Shown here piece after piece: positions 1 through 7,298 of a stretch of 29,555 bases of DNA (position 1 is its first letter; every line of letters starts with the position of its first letter). A model generated the notes under the pieces. That model had not been told where the DNA came from and made no database searches. It saw only the letters and a program-made list of their open reading frames with translations. A program made the translations under genes and the position numbers. This DNA is from JBKPIY01 sp046730475 (lineage in GTDB: Bacteria > Actinomycetota > Thermoleophilia > Solirubrobacterales > 70-9), in NCBI GenBank assembly GCA_046730475.1, contig JBKPIY010000051.1:1-29555 (forward strand). The letters are read 5' to 3'.

Positions 1-474
1 CGTAAGTGCGCGTGCGGCGCTCGCGCCCCCCCCCCCCGCCTGGGCCGCCCCCCCGGGGGGCGCGCCCGCACCGCGCCCCCCCGCGACTCCTACTCCTACC
101 TTCACCTCCCGATGGTCGCCGGGATCGTCCTGGTCGCGTTCGGCTTGAAGAAGGTCCTCGGCCACGTCGACGACCGGCTCGAGATCGAGCAGGCCTTCGG
201 GTTGCTGGGCGGCCTCGGGCTGTACCTGCTCGGCCTGGTCGCCTTCCGCCTCCGCCACGTCCACACCCTCAACCGCCGGCGCCTCGGGCTGGCGATCATC
301 TGCTTCGCCCTGCTCCCGGCGGCGGTCGAGGTCCCCTCTCTGGTCCTGCTCGCCGTCCTCAACGCGATGATCTGGACGGTGGTTGCCCTCGACACCCGCT
401 ACGGCGCGAGTCGAGACCGCGTGCGTCACGACCCCCTGGCGGAGCCGCCGACCGGAAGCGGCCAACCCGCCTGA
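1..474 (+). CDS. LtrA-like low-temperature-requirement membrane protein, 3' part only
   Basis: This is the C-terminal part of a polytopic membrane protein; the 5' end lies outside the window. The frame is open from base 1. About 30 codons in, it gives the motif RDSYSYLHLPMVAGIV, which I recognise from the bacterial LtrA family (low temperature requirement A). Hydrophobic helices follow: one at the MVAGIV motif, one around GLGLYLLGLVAF, and two near the end (LGLAIICFALLP, VLLAVLNAMIW). It ends in a short polar tail. The molecular role of LtrA is poorly defined. An internal ATG at 112 opens the same frame but would cut the family motif, so I treat the CDS as 5'-partial. The first 100 bases contain long C runs and read as low-complexity Pro/Gly/Arg, unlike the rest, so this edge may be low-quality sequence. 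It converges with the M24 peptidase gene, 26 bases away. Confidence 0.7.
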   Translation, partial: RKCACGARAPPPRLGRPPGGRARTAPPRDSYSYLHLPMVAGIVLVAFGLKKVLGHVDDRLEIEQAFGLLGGLGLYLLGLVAFRLRHVHTLNRRRLGLAIICFALLPAAVEVPSLVLLAVLNAMIWTVVALDTRYGASRDRVRHDPLAEPPTGSGQPA

Positions 475-500
475 TCACGGCCGGCGAAGCCCGCCGAGGG

Positions 501-1586
501 CTACTCGACTACCGTCAGCTCCTTCGGCAGCCCGCTCAGGTTGCGGTGTCCCTCCTCGGTGACGACCACGAGGTCCTCGATGCGGACGCCGAATCGCCCG
601 GGGAGGTAGATGCCGGGCTCGACCGTCACCACCGCGCCGGCGCGGAGCTCGTCGTCGGAGGTCCGGGCGAGGCGGGGGCCCTCGTGGACCTCGAGGCCGA
701 CGCCGTGGCCGGTCCCGTGGCCGAAGCGCTCTCCGTGGCCGCCCGCCTCGATCAGATCGCGGGCGGCGGCGTCGGCTTGGCGCCCGGTTACGCCGGCCCG
801 GATCGCCGCGAGGGCGGCGGCCTGCGCCTTCAGCACCAGCTCGTAGACGGCCTCCGCCTCGGGTCCCGGATCGCCGGTCGCGAACGTCCGGGTGCAGTCG
901 GAGCAGTAGTGATCGAGGCGGCTTCCCATGTCGAAGACCACGAGCTCGCCGCGCCCGATCTCGCGATCCCCGGGCTCGCCGTGGGGCAGGGCGCCGTTCT
1001 CGGCGGTGGCGACGATCGGGGGGAACGAGGGCTCGGCGCCCAGCTCGCGAATTCGCGCCTCGCAGGCGGCGGCGACCTGGCGCTCGCTGCGGCCGCCCAG
1101 CCCGCGCTCGAGAGCCCATTCATAGACCCGGTCGGTGAGCGCGGCGGCGGCGGAGATCCGCTCGATCTCCCCCTCCTCCTTGACCGAGCGAAGCTGCTCG
1201 ACCAGGTCCCCGGCGGCGACCAGCTCGACTGTCCCCCCGACCCCCTCCGCGAGCCGCCGGAGCTGGCGCACGCTCAGCTTCGCGTCCTCGAAGCCGACCC
1301 GGCCGCGCATCCGGGCGGCGATCTGGGGGAGGAGCTCGCGCTCGGCCTCCGGGCGCTCCCACCCCTCCCCCACCTCTCGCTTCGCTCGCTCGATGTAGCG
1401 GAAGTCCGTGAAGAACAGGCGCTCGCTGGGACCCACCAGGCAGGCGCCGTTCGTCCCCGTGAATCCCGTCAGGTAGCGGACGTTGGTGAGATCGGAGACG
1501 AGCAGCAGGTCCAACTCGCGCCCGGCGACCAGCTCGGCCAGCCGGGCGGCCCGCTCACCTGCCGCCGTCGGCGTCGCCACCCTCAC
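501..1586 (-). CDS. M24 family Xaa-Pro aminopeptidase / dipeptidase
   Basis: A 361-residue M24 ('pita-bread') metallopeptidase that probably removes N-terminal residues next to proline from cytoplasmic peptides. The N-terminal creatinase-like domain covers about residues 1-130 (TNVRYLTGFTGTNG). The catalytic domain follows. All five metal ligands are visible: Asp219 (VVFDMGS), Asp230 (CSDCTRTF), His294 (GTGHGVG), Glu323 (TVEPGIY) and Glu337 (VRIEDL). His202 (PHGEP) is the usual substrate-site histidine. The GTG start overlaps the TGA of aroQ (GTGA), which settles the start and implies translational coupling. An M24 peptidase after aroQ is a common actinobacterial arrangement, often followed by efp. 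Here the next gene is instead the convergent ltrA-like gene. The PepP versus PepQ specificity cannot be read from the sequence. Confidence 0.93.
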   Translation of the reverse strand: MRVATPTAAGERAARLAELVAGRELDLLLVSDLTNVRYLTGFTGTNGACLVGPSERLFFTDFRYIERAKREVGEGWERPEAERELLPQIAARMRGRVGFEDAKLSVRQLRRLAEGVGGTVELVAAGDLVEQLRSVKEEGEIERISAAAALTDRVYEWALERGLGGRSERQVAAACEARIRELGAEPSFPPIVATAENGALPHGEPGDREIGRGELVVFDMGSRLDHYCSDCTRTFATGDPGPEAEAVYELVLKAQAAALAAIRAGVTGRQADAAARDLIEAGGHGERFGHGTGHGVGLEVHEGPRLARTSDDELRAGAVVTVEPGIYLPGRFGVRIEDLVVVTEEGHRNLSGLPKELTVVE

Positions 1587-2041
1587 TGGTGCCCCCCGAG
1601 GTGCTCGTCGAGAACGGCGAGAGCCTCGCGATAGCCCTCCGCCCCCTTGCCGTAGATCTGGCCCAGCACCAGCCCGTCGAGGACCGAATGCCGGCGCCAC
1701 TCCTCCCGCTTGGAGATGTCGGAGATGTGGACCTCGACCGCGGGGACCCCGGCAACCTCGAGCGCGTCCCGGATCGCCCACGAGTAGTGGGTCCAGGCCC
1801 CGGCGTTGACGATGGCGCCGTCGGCGAGCTCGGGGAGCCGGTGCAGGTACTCGACGTACTCACCCTCGTGGTTGGTTTGAAAGAAGGTCGCCTCCAGGTC
1901 CAGCTCCCGGGCCCAGCGCTTGATCTGGACCTCGAGCTCGGCCAGGGTGAAGTTGCCGTAAAAGAGGCGATCGCGCTTGCCGAGCGCGTCGAGGTTGACG
2001 CCGTGCAGGACCTCGATCCGGTTGTGCGACCGCTTCGCCAC
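1583..2041 (-). CDS. aroQ: 3-dehydroquinate dehydratase, type II
   Basis: Converts 3-dehydroquinate to 3-dehydroshikimate, step 3 of the shikimate pathway. The protein has 152 residues, close to the usual 140-150 for the dodecameric type II enzyme. The catalytic pair is visible as Arg23 and Tyr28 (GKRDRLFYG). The other motifs are FFQTNHEGEYVEYLH (residues 53-67), IVNAGAWTHYS (77-87, with His85) and VEVHISD (102-108). Several normally strict positions differ: GVNLD replaces GPNLN, and NAGAW replaces NPGAY/F. This is therefore a divergent subtype, but no catalytic residue is lost. The GTG start has GAGGAG 8 bases upstream and lies 5 bases after the aroKB stop. Its own stop overlaps the next gene's start. 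Confidence 0.93.
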   Translation of the reverse strand: MAKRSHNRIEVLHGVNLDALGKRDRLFYGNFTLAELEVQIKRWARELDLEATFFQTNHEGEYVEYLHRLPELADGAIVNAGAWTHYSWAIRDALEVAGVPAVEVHISDISKREEWRRHSVLDGLVLGQIYGKGAEGYREALAVLDEHLGGHQ

Positions 2042-2046
2042 CGCGC

Positions 2047-3645
2047 TCAGCTCCTCTGAAGCTCCTCCACGGCGGCCCGCACCCTATCCGTCTCCACCGT
2101 CTCGCCCCAGCGAGGCTCGCCGGGCTTCTCGAGGAGGACGAAGCGGACCCCGGCCCGGTCGCGCTTCTTGTCGCGCTCGATCGCCTCGAGCACGGCCTCG
2201 ATCGATACCTCCGGGTCGAGGCCGGCCGGGAGGCCCGCTCGCTCGAGCAGCCCCGCGACCTCATCGCGGAGGCCCCCGGCGCCCGACAGCCGCAGGGCCG
2301 CGAGCAGCCCGAGGGCGATCGCCTCCCCGTGGCGGTAGCGTCCGTAGCGGGTGGCGGCCTCGATCGCGTGGCCGACCGTGTGCCCGAGGTTGAGGACGGC
2401 CCGGCGGCCGTCGTCGCGCTCGTCGGCGGCGACCACCTCGCACTTGTATCGCGCGCAGTCGAAGACGATCCGGCCCGGCTGCGCCCCTACCTCGTCCCCC
2501 TCGATCTCGCGGACCCTCGCCCACAGGGTCCCGCCCGCGAGCAGCGCGGTCTTGATCACCTCCGCCCAGCCGGCAGCGAGCTCCTCGGCGGGCAACGTCT
2601 CCAGGGTGGCGGTGTCGGCGAGGACGGCTGCCGGCAGGTGGTAGGCGCCGACATAGTTCTTGCCCTCGGGCAGGTCCACCGCCGTCTTTCCGCCGTAGGC
2701 GGAGTCGACCTGGGCGACGAGCGTGGTCGGGACCTGAACCACGGGCACGCCCCGCTGATAGGTGTGGGCGCAGAACCCGCCGAGGTCCCCCACCACCCCG
2801 CCGCCGAGGGCGGCGAGGTGATCCTCCCGGGTCATCCCGAGCCGGGCGAGCTCGCGGAGCACCCGCTCGGCCTCCGAGAGGGTCTTGGCGCGCTCCCCCG
2901 GCTCCACCTCGATCCGCCCGGCAAGGGGCTCGAGCCGGTCGCCGTAGAGCTCCCCCACCGCGGCGTCGGTGAGGCAGAAGCGGCGGCCCTCGAGCGGCCA
3001 GTACTCGCCGCCGAGCAGGCCCTCGCCGACGAAGATCGGGTACTCGCCGGAGGCGCTCGCCGCCCACAGGAGCCTGGTCCCTTCGCCAAGCCCGGTGAGG
3101 GCGATCAGGGACGGCATCGCCCGCGCCACCGTCTCGACGTCGCCCTGCGGGACGATCGCGTCCGCGCAGGCCTCGTAGCCCGCGATCCGCCGAGGGTAGA
3201 ACGCCTCGAACGCCGCCCGGTCGCGCGCCAGGGGCCGGTCGGAGTCGCGGGCCCTGCGCCAGGCCTCCTCGGGGTCGACCTGGAGCCAGACGACCGTGTG
3301 GCGGGCGAGGGCCTCGGGGACGCCCTCGGCGAGCAGGCTTCCTCCGCCCAGCGCGATCGCGCCGCCCGCCGCCCTCTCGAGCAGCGGGACCACCACCCTC
3401 GCCTCGTGCTCGCGAAAGGCGGCCTCCCCCCTTTCCTCGAAGAACTTCGCGATCGGCATCCCGAGCTCCGGCTCCATCAGGGAGTCGATCTCGGTCGTCT
3501 CGAGGCCCGCCTCGCGGGCCGCCGCGAGCGCCGTCGACTTCCCGGCGCCCATGAACCCGATGAAGACCAGCGCCCTTCCCCGTTGACGCTCCTGACGCCG
3601 GGTCGCGGTCGCCCGGGCGGGGCCGGAGCCGCTCACCTCCTCCAT
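2047..3645 (-). CDS. aroKB: Shikimate kinase / 3-dehydroquinate synthase fusion (AroK-AroB)
   Basis: One uninterrupted 532-residue frame carries two shikimate-pathway enzymes. Residues about 22-185 are shikimate kinase: Walker A GFMGAGKST (30-38), acidic EID (52-54, usually DTD), GEAAFREHEARV (73-84), LGGGS (99-103) and the RPLARD lid region (137-142). Residues about 195-532 are dehydroquinate synthase: GGGVVGDLGGF (281-291), PTTLVAQVDSAYGGKT (306-321, usually DSSVGGKT) and the zinc-ligand region Glu362, His422/His426 and His439. It therefore catalyses steps 5 and 2. The ATG at 3645 is preferred because AAGGAG lies 8 bases upstream. It overlaps the end of aroC by 13 bases. A GTG at 3636 is an alternative but has its purine-rich stretch directly against it. 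I see no stop or frameshift between the domains, so the fusion looks genuine. Confidence 0.93.
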   Translation of the reverse strand: MEEVSGSGPARATATRRQERQRGRALVFIGFMGAGKSTALAAAREAGLETTEIDSLMEPELGMPIAKFFEERGEAAFREHEARVVVPLLERAAGGAIALGGGSLLAEGVPEALARHTVVWLQVDPEEAWRRARDSDRPLARDRAAFEAFYPRRIAGYEACADAIVPQGDVETVARAMPSLIALTGLGEGTRLLWAASASGEYPIFVGEGLLGGEYWPLEGRRFCLTDAAVGELYGDRLEPLAGRIEVEPGERAKTLSEAERVLRELARLGMTREDHLAALGGGVVGDLGGFCAHTYQRGVPVVQVPTTLVAQVDSAYGGKTAVDLPEGKNYVGAYHLPAAVLADTATLETLPAEELAAGWAEVIKTALLAGGTLWARVREIEGDEVGAQPGRIVFDCARYKCEVVAADERDDGRRAVLNLGHTVGHAIEAATRYGRYRHGEAIALGLLAALRLSGAGGLRDEVAGLLERAGLPAGLDPEVSIEAVLEAIERDKKRDRAGVRFVLLEKPGEPRWGETVETDRVRAAVEELQRS

Positions 3646-4796
3646 CCGACCCGCTCCTTGTAGGCGGCGATCGCGGCGTGGACGTCGTCGATGTGATCGC
3701 CGCCGAACTTCTCCCGGTAGGCGGCGGCGAGGACGAGGGCGACCATCGCCTCGCCCACCACCGCGGCGGCCGGGACCACCGTCGAGTCGGTTCGCTCGCG
3801 CATCGCCTGGGCGGGCTCCTTGGTCACGGTGTCGACGGAGCGAAGCGGTTTGGTCAGGGTCGAGATCGGCTTGATCGCCGCCTGCACGATCAGCGGCTCC
3901 CCGTTGGTCATCCCACCCTCGAGCCCGCCGGCGCGGTTGGTCTCGCGATACCAGCCGCGCTCGCCGGACCAGAAGATCTCGTCGTGGGCCTCCGAGCCCG
4001 GTCCGGAGGCGACCTCCCAGCCCTCGCCGAGCGAGACCCCCTTCACCGATTGGATCGAGCAGACCGCCTGGGCGAGCCTGCCGTCGAGCTTCTCCCGCCA
4101 GGACACGTGGGAGCCGAGGCCGGGGACGAGCCCGAAGGCGACCACCTCGAAGGTGCCGCCGAGCGACTCGTTCGCCTTGCGCAGGCGGTCGATCTCCTCG
4201 ACCATCGCGCTGCCGGCGTCCGGGTCGAGGCAGCGGACCGGGGACTCGTCGACGGCGGCGAAATCGTCCGGAGAGAGGACTCCCCGGTCCGGCGCCTCGA
4301 CCGAGGCGATCCGGGTGACGTGGCTGTGGACGCTGGCCCCGACCGCCGACAGGAATCCCCTGGCGATCGCGCCCGCGGCCACCCGGGCGGCGGTCTCCCT
4401 GGCGCTCGCCCGCTCGAGCACGTCGCGAACGTCGCGGTGTCCGTACTTGAGGGCGCCGGCGAGGTCGGCGTGACCGGGCCGGGGGAGGTGCGATTCCTCC
4501 ACCTCGCCCTCCACCGGCCATGGGTTCATCCGCTCCTCCCAGTTCGGGTAGTCGCGGTTGGCCACCAGGATCGCGATCGGGCTGCCCAGGGTCCTGCCGT
4601 GGCGAACGCCCGAGCGGATCTCGACGGCGTCGCTCTCGATCTTCATTCTCCCGCCCCGCCCGTGGCCGAGCTGGCGCCTCGCCATGTCGCGGTCGAGCGC
4701 CTCGCGATCGAGCTCGAGCCCCGCCGGCATGCCCTCGACGATCGCCACCAGCCCGGGGCCGTGGGATTCGCCGGCCGTGGTGAAGTTGAGCGTCAC
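3633..4796 (-). CDS. aroC: Chorismate synthase
   Basis: Converts EPSP to chorismate, the last shikimate-pathway step, using reduced FMN. The protein is 387 residues, normal for bacterial AroC. Family motifs run the full length: TAGESHGPGL near the N-terminus, RRQLGHGRGGRMKIESD (about 41-57), HGRTLGSPIAI, SAVGASVHSHV, GLEGGMTNGEP, KPLRSVDTVTKE and RERTDSTVVPAAAVVGEA. It is the first gene of the aroC-aroKB-aroQ-M24 operon. The GTG start has no convincing Shine-Dalgarno but a TAGGCT hexamer 7 bases upstream, which suggests a leaderless mRNA. Its last codons overlap the aroKB start. Confidence 0.96.
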   Translation of the reverse strand: MTLNFTTAGESHGPGLVAIVEGMPAGLELDREALDRDMARRQLGHGRGGRMKIESDAVEIRSGVRHGRTLGSPIAILVANRDYPNWEERMNPWPVEGEVEESHLPRPGHADLAGALKYGHRDVRDVLERASARETAARVAAGAIARGFLSAVGASVHSHVTRIASVEAPDRGVLSPDDFAAVDESPVRCLDPDAGSAMVEEIDRLRKANESLGGTFEVVAFGLVPGLGSHVSWREKLDGRLAQAVCSIQSVKGVSLGEGWEVASGPGSEAHDEIFWSGERGWYRETNRAGGLEGGMTNGEPLIVQAAIKPISTLTKPLRSVDTVTKEPAQAMRERTDSTVVPAAAVVGEAMVALVLAAAYREKFGGDHIDDVHAAIAAYKERVGWRR

Positions 4797-4803
4797 AGCC
4801 GCC

Positions 4804-4809
4804 AGCCTA
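4804..4809 (-). promoter_or_regulatory. Candidate -10 element for a leaderless aroC operon transcript
   Basis: On the minus strand the hexamer TAGGCT (TANNNT) ends 7 bases before the aroC GTG. No clear -35 box is seen at 16-18 bases. The same spacing recurs at other first genes in this window. Confidence 0.45.
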
Positions 4810-4861
4810 GATGACTGATTCCGGGTCGACGCTTGGGTCCCGCCCGCGCCTCGCCGCTGCC

Positions 4862-4867
4862 TATGGT
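4862..4867 (+). promoter_or_regulatory. Candidate -10 element for the gene at 4875
   Basis: TATGGT lies 7 bases before the ATG at 4875. It overlaps an alternative ATG at 4863, so if it is the -10 box then 4875 is the true start. Confidence 0.4.
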
Positions 4868-4874
4868 GTGGGCG

Positions 4875-5351
4875 ATGGCGGCCCGGCGCCTGCTGATCGT
4901 GATGCTGATCCTGCTCGGGCTCTCGACCCTGGCCGCGGCCCTGATCCCACCCCGCTCCCAGGTGGGCGACCGGACCCGGACGACTACCACCTCGACGGAG
5001 ACGACCACGCCCGACACGCTCCCACGGGGGCAGCTGCTGAGGGCGAGGATCAAGATCGGCGGGCGGAGGCTGCCGGTGGTCCCGATCGAGCTCGGCGACG
5101 AGCTCCGACTCGAGGTCGGATGCGACTGCCGCGACCAGGTGGAGATTCCCGGGTTGGGGCTGGTTGAGCCGGTTGAGCCCCTTACCCCGGCGTTCTTCGA
5201 CCTCCTCCCCCCCGACCCCGGCGATTACGGGATTCGGCTGGTCGGGCGCGACCGCGCGGTGGCGAGAGTCCAGGTGACCGCGGCGGGCGTGCGCAACCGT
5301 CCCCAGCGCCCCAGCCGGAAGGCGACCGTCGCAACCAAGCCCGCTGCCTGA
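4875..5351 (+). CDS. Membrane-anchored or secreted protein with a possible cupredoxin-like fold
   Basis: I do not recognise a named family. The 158-residue product begins with a basic stretch and a single hydrophobic helix (AARRLLIVMLILLGLSTLAAAL), so it is a signal anchor or signal peptide. A Thr-rich linker follows at about residues 31-50 (TRTTTTSTETTTPDT). The C-terminal domain, about 55-140, alternates short beta-type segments (ARIKIGGRRLPVVPIELGDE, a GCDC pair, PGDYGIRLVGRDRAVARVQV). That order resembles the cupredoxin-like domains of other actinobacterial envelope proteins, but no His/Cys/Met copper site is evident. The tail is basic. ATG 4875 is preferred over ATG 4863 because of the TATGGT hexamer. 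The gene is divergent from aroC and its stop is 1 base from the convergent protease stop. The fold is inference only. Confidence 0.7.
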   Translation: MAARRLLIVMLILLGLSTLAAALIPPRSQVGDRTRTTTTSTETTTPDTLPRGQLLRARIKIGGRRLPVVPIELGDELRLEVGCDCRDQVEIPGLGLVEPVEPLTPAFFDLLPPDPGDYGIRLVGRDRAVARVQVTAAGVRNRPQRPSRKATVATKPAA

Positions 5352-5352
5352 C

Positions 5353-6381
5353 TTAGTCCTCGAGCTCGCGCGGTACCAGCGAGAGCTGGAGCGGCCGACC
5401 CTCGCGAACGATGTCGACGGCGACCACGTTCCCGATTCGCTCGGCCACCATCAGTCGCTGGAGATCGCCGACGTCGGACATCGGCTGCCCGTCGACGGCG
5501 ACGATCAGGTCCTCCGGCCGCAGCCCGGCGTGGGCGGCGGGGCTTCTCTCGACCACCTCGACCACCTCGATTCCGGCGGCGCGGCCGACCCGCGATGCGA
5601 CCCGCGGTGGCAGCGGCCGGGATCCGCCGACGATCCCGATGTAGGCGCGGCGGACCCGCCCCTCGGCCATCAGCGAGGAGATGATCTTGCGGGTCGCGTC
5701 GTTGATCGGCACCGCCAGCCCGAGCCCGATGCCGGCGACCGCGGTGTTGATCCCGACCACCCGGGCGAGCCCGTCGGCGAGGGCGCCGCCCGAGTTGCCC
5801 GGGTTGAGCGCGGCGTCGGTCTGGATCACGTTCTCGACCAGACGGCCCGCCGAGCGCGATCGGGTCGGAAGGGAACGGCCGAGCGCCGAGACGACTCCGG
5901 CGGTGACGGTGCCGGCGAGCCCCATCGGGCTCCCGATCGCGACCACGAGCTGGCCGACGCGGAGCGCGTCCGCATCGCCGAGCTCAGCCGGCAGCAGGTC
6001 CGCGGCGTCGGCCCTGACCACGGCGCGGTCGGTGCGGGGGTCGGCGCCGACCACCTCGGTGCGCAGCTCGCGCCCGTCGGCGAAAGAGGCGCGGACGCCA
6101 TCGTTGCCGGCGGCGACGACGTGGGCCGAGGTGAGCATGTAGCCGTCGGGGGCGATCGCGACGGCGCTGCCGCCGCCCTCGCGCCGGCCCCGGCGGGTGC
6201 GACTGGCGACGGCGAGGTGGGGGACGGAGCGGCCGAGCTTCTCGGCCACCCCGGCGACGGTGCGCGAGTAGGCGTCGAATGCGTCCGCGTCGGGAAGGCG
6301 CTCGCGGTCGCGATCGCCGCCTCGGGCGACCCCGTCGGCCGCCGGATTCGTCGCCTCGCTGATCAACCTCAGCCTCGCCAC
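5353..6381 (-). CDS. HtrA/DegP-like S1C serine protease with one PDZ domain
   Basis: A 342-residue trypsin-like protease with the full catalytic triad: His87 (TSAHVV), Asp118 (RTDRAVV) and Ser197 (NPGNSGGAL). One PDZ domain covers about residues 245-335 (SPAAHAGLRPEDLIVAVDGQ). Most HtrA proteins are exported or membrane-anchored, but this one shows no signal peptide or transmembrane helix before the protease domain. Its N-terminus is charged (ADGVARGGDRDRERLPDADAF). It may act in the cytoplasm or the true N-terminus may be missed. Two starts are possible: TTG 6387 and GTG 6381. I chose GTG because TAACTT lies 7 bases upstream, as at other leaderless genes here, and neither has a Shine-Dalgarno. 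It follows aroE by 44 bases. Confidence 0.9.
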   Translation of the reverse strand: MARLRLISEATNPAADGVARGGDRDRERLPDADAFDAYSRTVAGVAEKLGRSVPHLAVASRTRRGRREGGGSAVAIAPDGYMLTSAHVVAAGNDGVRASFADGRELRTEVVGADPRTDRAVVRADAADLLPAELGDADALRVGQLVVAIGSPMGLAGTVTAGVVSALGRSLPTRSRSAGRLVENVIQTDAALNPGNSGGALADGLARVVGINTAVAGIGLGLAVPINDATRKIISSLMAEGRVRRAYIGIVGGSRPLPPRVASRVGRAAGIEVVEVVERSPAAHAGLRPEDLIVAVDGQPMSDVGDLQRLMVAERIGNVVAVDIVREGRPLQLSLVPRELED

Positions 6382-6388
6382 TAACAAA

Positions 6389-6394
6389 AAGTTA
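6389..6394 (-). promoter_or_regulatory. Candidate -10 element for the HtrA-like gene
   Basis: TAACTT on the minus strand, 7 bases before GTG 6381. It is embedded in the short perfect inverted repeat CTAAC-TTTTT-GTTAG (6381-6395), which could also be an operator. Confidence 0.4.
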
Positions 6395-6425
6395 GCAGGT
6401 GGCGCTCATGGTTGCCCGACTTCGG

Positions 6426-7298
6426 TCAGCCGCCGCGGGCGGCCGCCCGCATCGCGTCGAGCGGCGGCTCCAACCCGGTCCAGGCCCGCAGCGACTCGGC
6501 GCCCTGGCGGACGAGGATCTCGAGGCCGTCGACCGTCGAGGCGCCCCCGGCGCGCGCCTCCCGAAGGAGGATGCTCTCGGCCCGGCCGTAGACGAGGTCG
6601 ACGACCACGAGCTCCGGGCCGAACCGGACCCCGCTGAGCGGCGGCAGATCGGTGAACGGATCGGCGCGGCCCGTGCTCGCCAGCCCCACCGAGGTGCAAT
6701 TGACGAGCAGGTGGTAGTTGGTCTCGCCGACCCGCCCGGTCGTCGCCCGCGTCAGGGACCCGGCGCCCTGATGGGCCGCGATCGCCGGGGCGAGGTCGCC
6801 GAGCAGGACCCCGGCGCGGCTCGGGGTCCGGTTCCAGACCTCGACGTCGGCGCCGCCGGTGGCGAGCGCCCAGGCGACCGCCCGGGCGGCGCCGCCGGCG
6901 CCGAGCACCAGGGCCCGCTGGCCGGCGGGCGGTTCCGGCAGGGCCACGAGCAGCGCCGGGGCGTCCGTGTTCTCCGCCCGGATTTCGCCCTCACCGAAGG
7001 TGAGGGTGTTGGCGGCGCCGATCTCGGTGGCCGCCACCGACGCCTCGGTGGCGAGGGCGAGCGCCGCCTCCTTGTGGGGGATGGTGACGTTGACGCCGAT
7101 GAACCCCTGGTCGGGAAGGGATCGCACCCGCGCGGTCAAGGCCTCGGGCGAGACGTCGATCGCCTCGTAGGACCACTCCCTCGCCAGCCCCAGCGCCTCG
7201 AGCGCCGCCGTCTGCATCGCCGGCGACCGCGAGTGGGTGACCGGATGGCCGAGGACCGCGAGGCGCTTCAAGCGAGGCTCAGCAATTCGAGGGGGCAT
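6426..7298 (-). CDS. aroE: Shikimate dehydrogenase (NADP+)
   Basis: Reduces 3-dehydroshikimate to shikimate, step 4 of the pathway. The 290-residue protein has the substrate-binding half first: LGHPVTHSRSPAMQ (about 16-29), NVTIPHKEAAL with the catalytic Lys, and ENTDAPAL. The Rossmann half has LVLGAGGAARAVAWAL, WNRTPSRA, LVNCTSVGL and VVVDLVYG. The C-terminal helix motif DGLEILVRQGAESL is also present. The ATG at 7298 overlaps the last 20 bases of mltG, with GGAGG just upstream. A TTG at 7271 is a weaker alternative. It is read after ruvX and mltG, matching the common actinobacterial order ruvX-mltG-aroE. Confidence 0.95.
   Translation of the reverse strand: MPPRIAEPRLKRLAVLGHPVTHSRSPAMQTAALEALGLAREWSYEAIDVSPEALTARVRSLPDQGFIGVNVTIPHKEAALALATEASVAATEIGAANTLTFGEGEIRAENTDAPALLVALPEPPAGQRALVLGAGGAARAVAWALATGGADVEVWNRTPSRAGVLLGDLAPAIAAHQGAGSLTRATTGRVGETNYHLLVNCTSVGLASTGRADPFTDLPPLSGVRFGPELVVVDLVYGRAESILLREARAGGASTVDGLEILVRQGAESLRAWTGLEPPLDAMRAAARGG

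Noticed and set aside
6..1634. Plus-strand open frame of 542 codons over the LtrA-like gene and the M24 peptidase
   Set aside because: It runs across two genes of opposite orientation in a different frame and has no recognisable domain.
6381..6395. CTAAC-TTTTT-GTTAG inverted repeat as a regulator operator
   Set aside because: Only 5 bp per arm, and better explained by the -10 hexamer inside it. Noted with the promoter.
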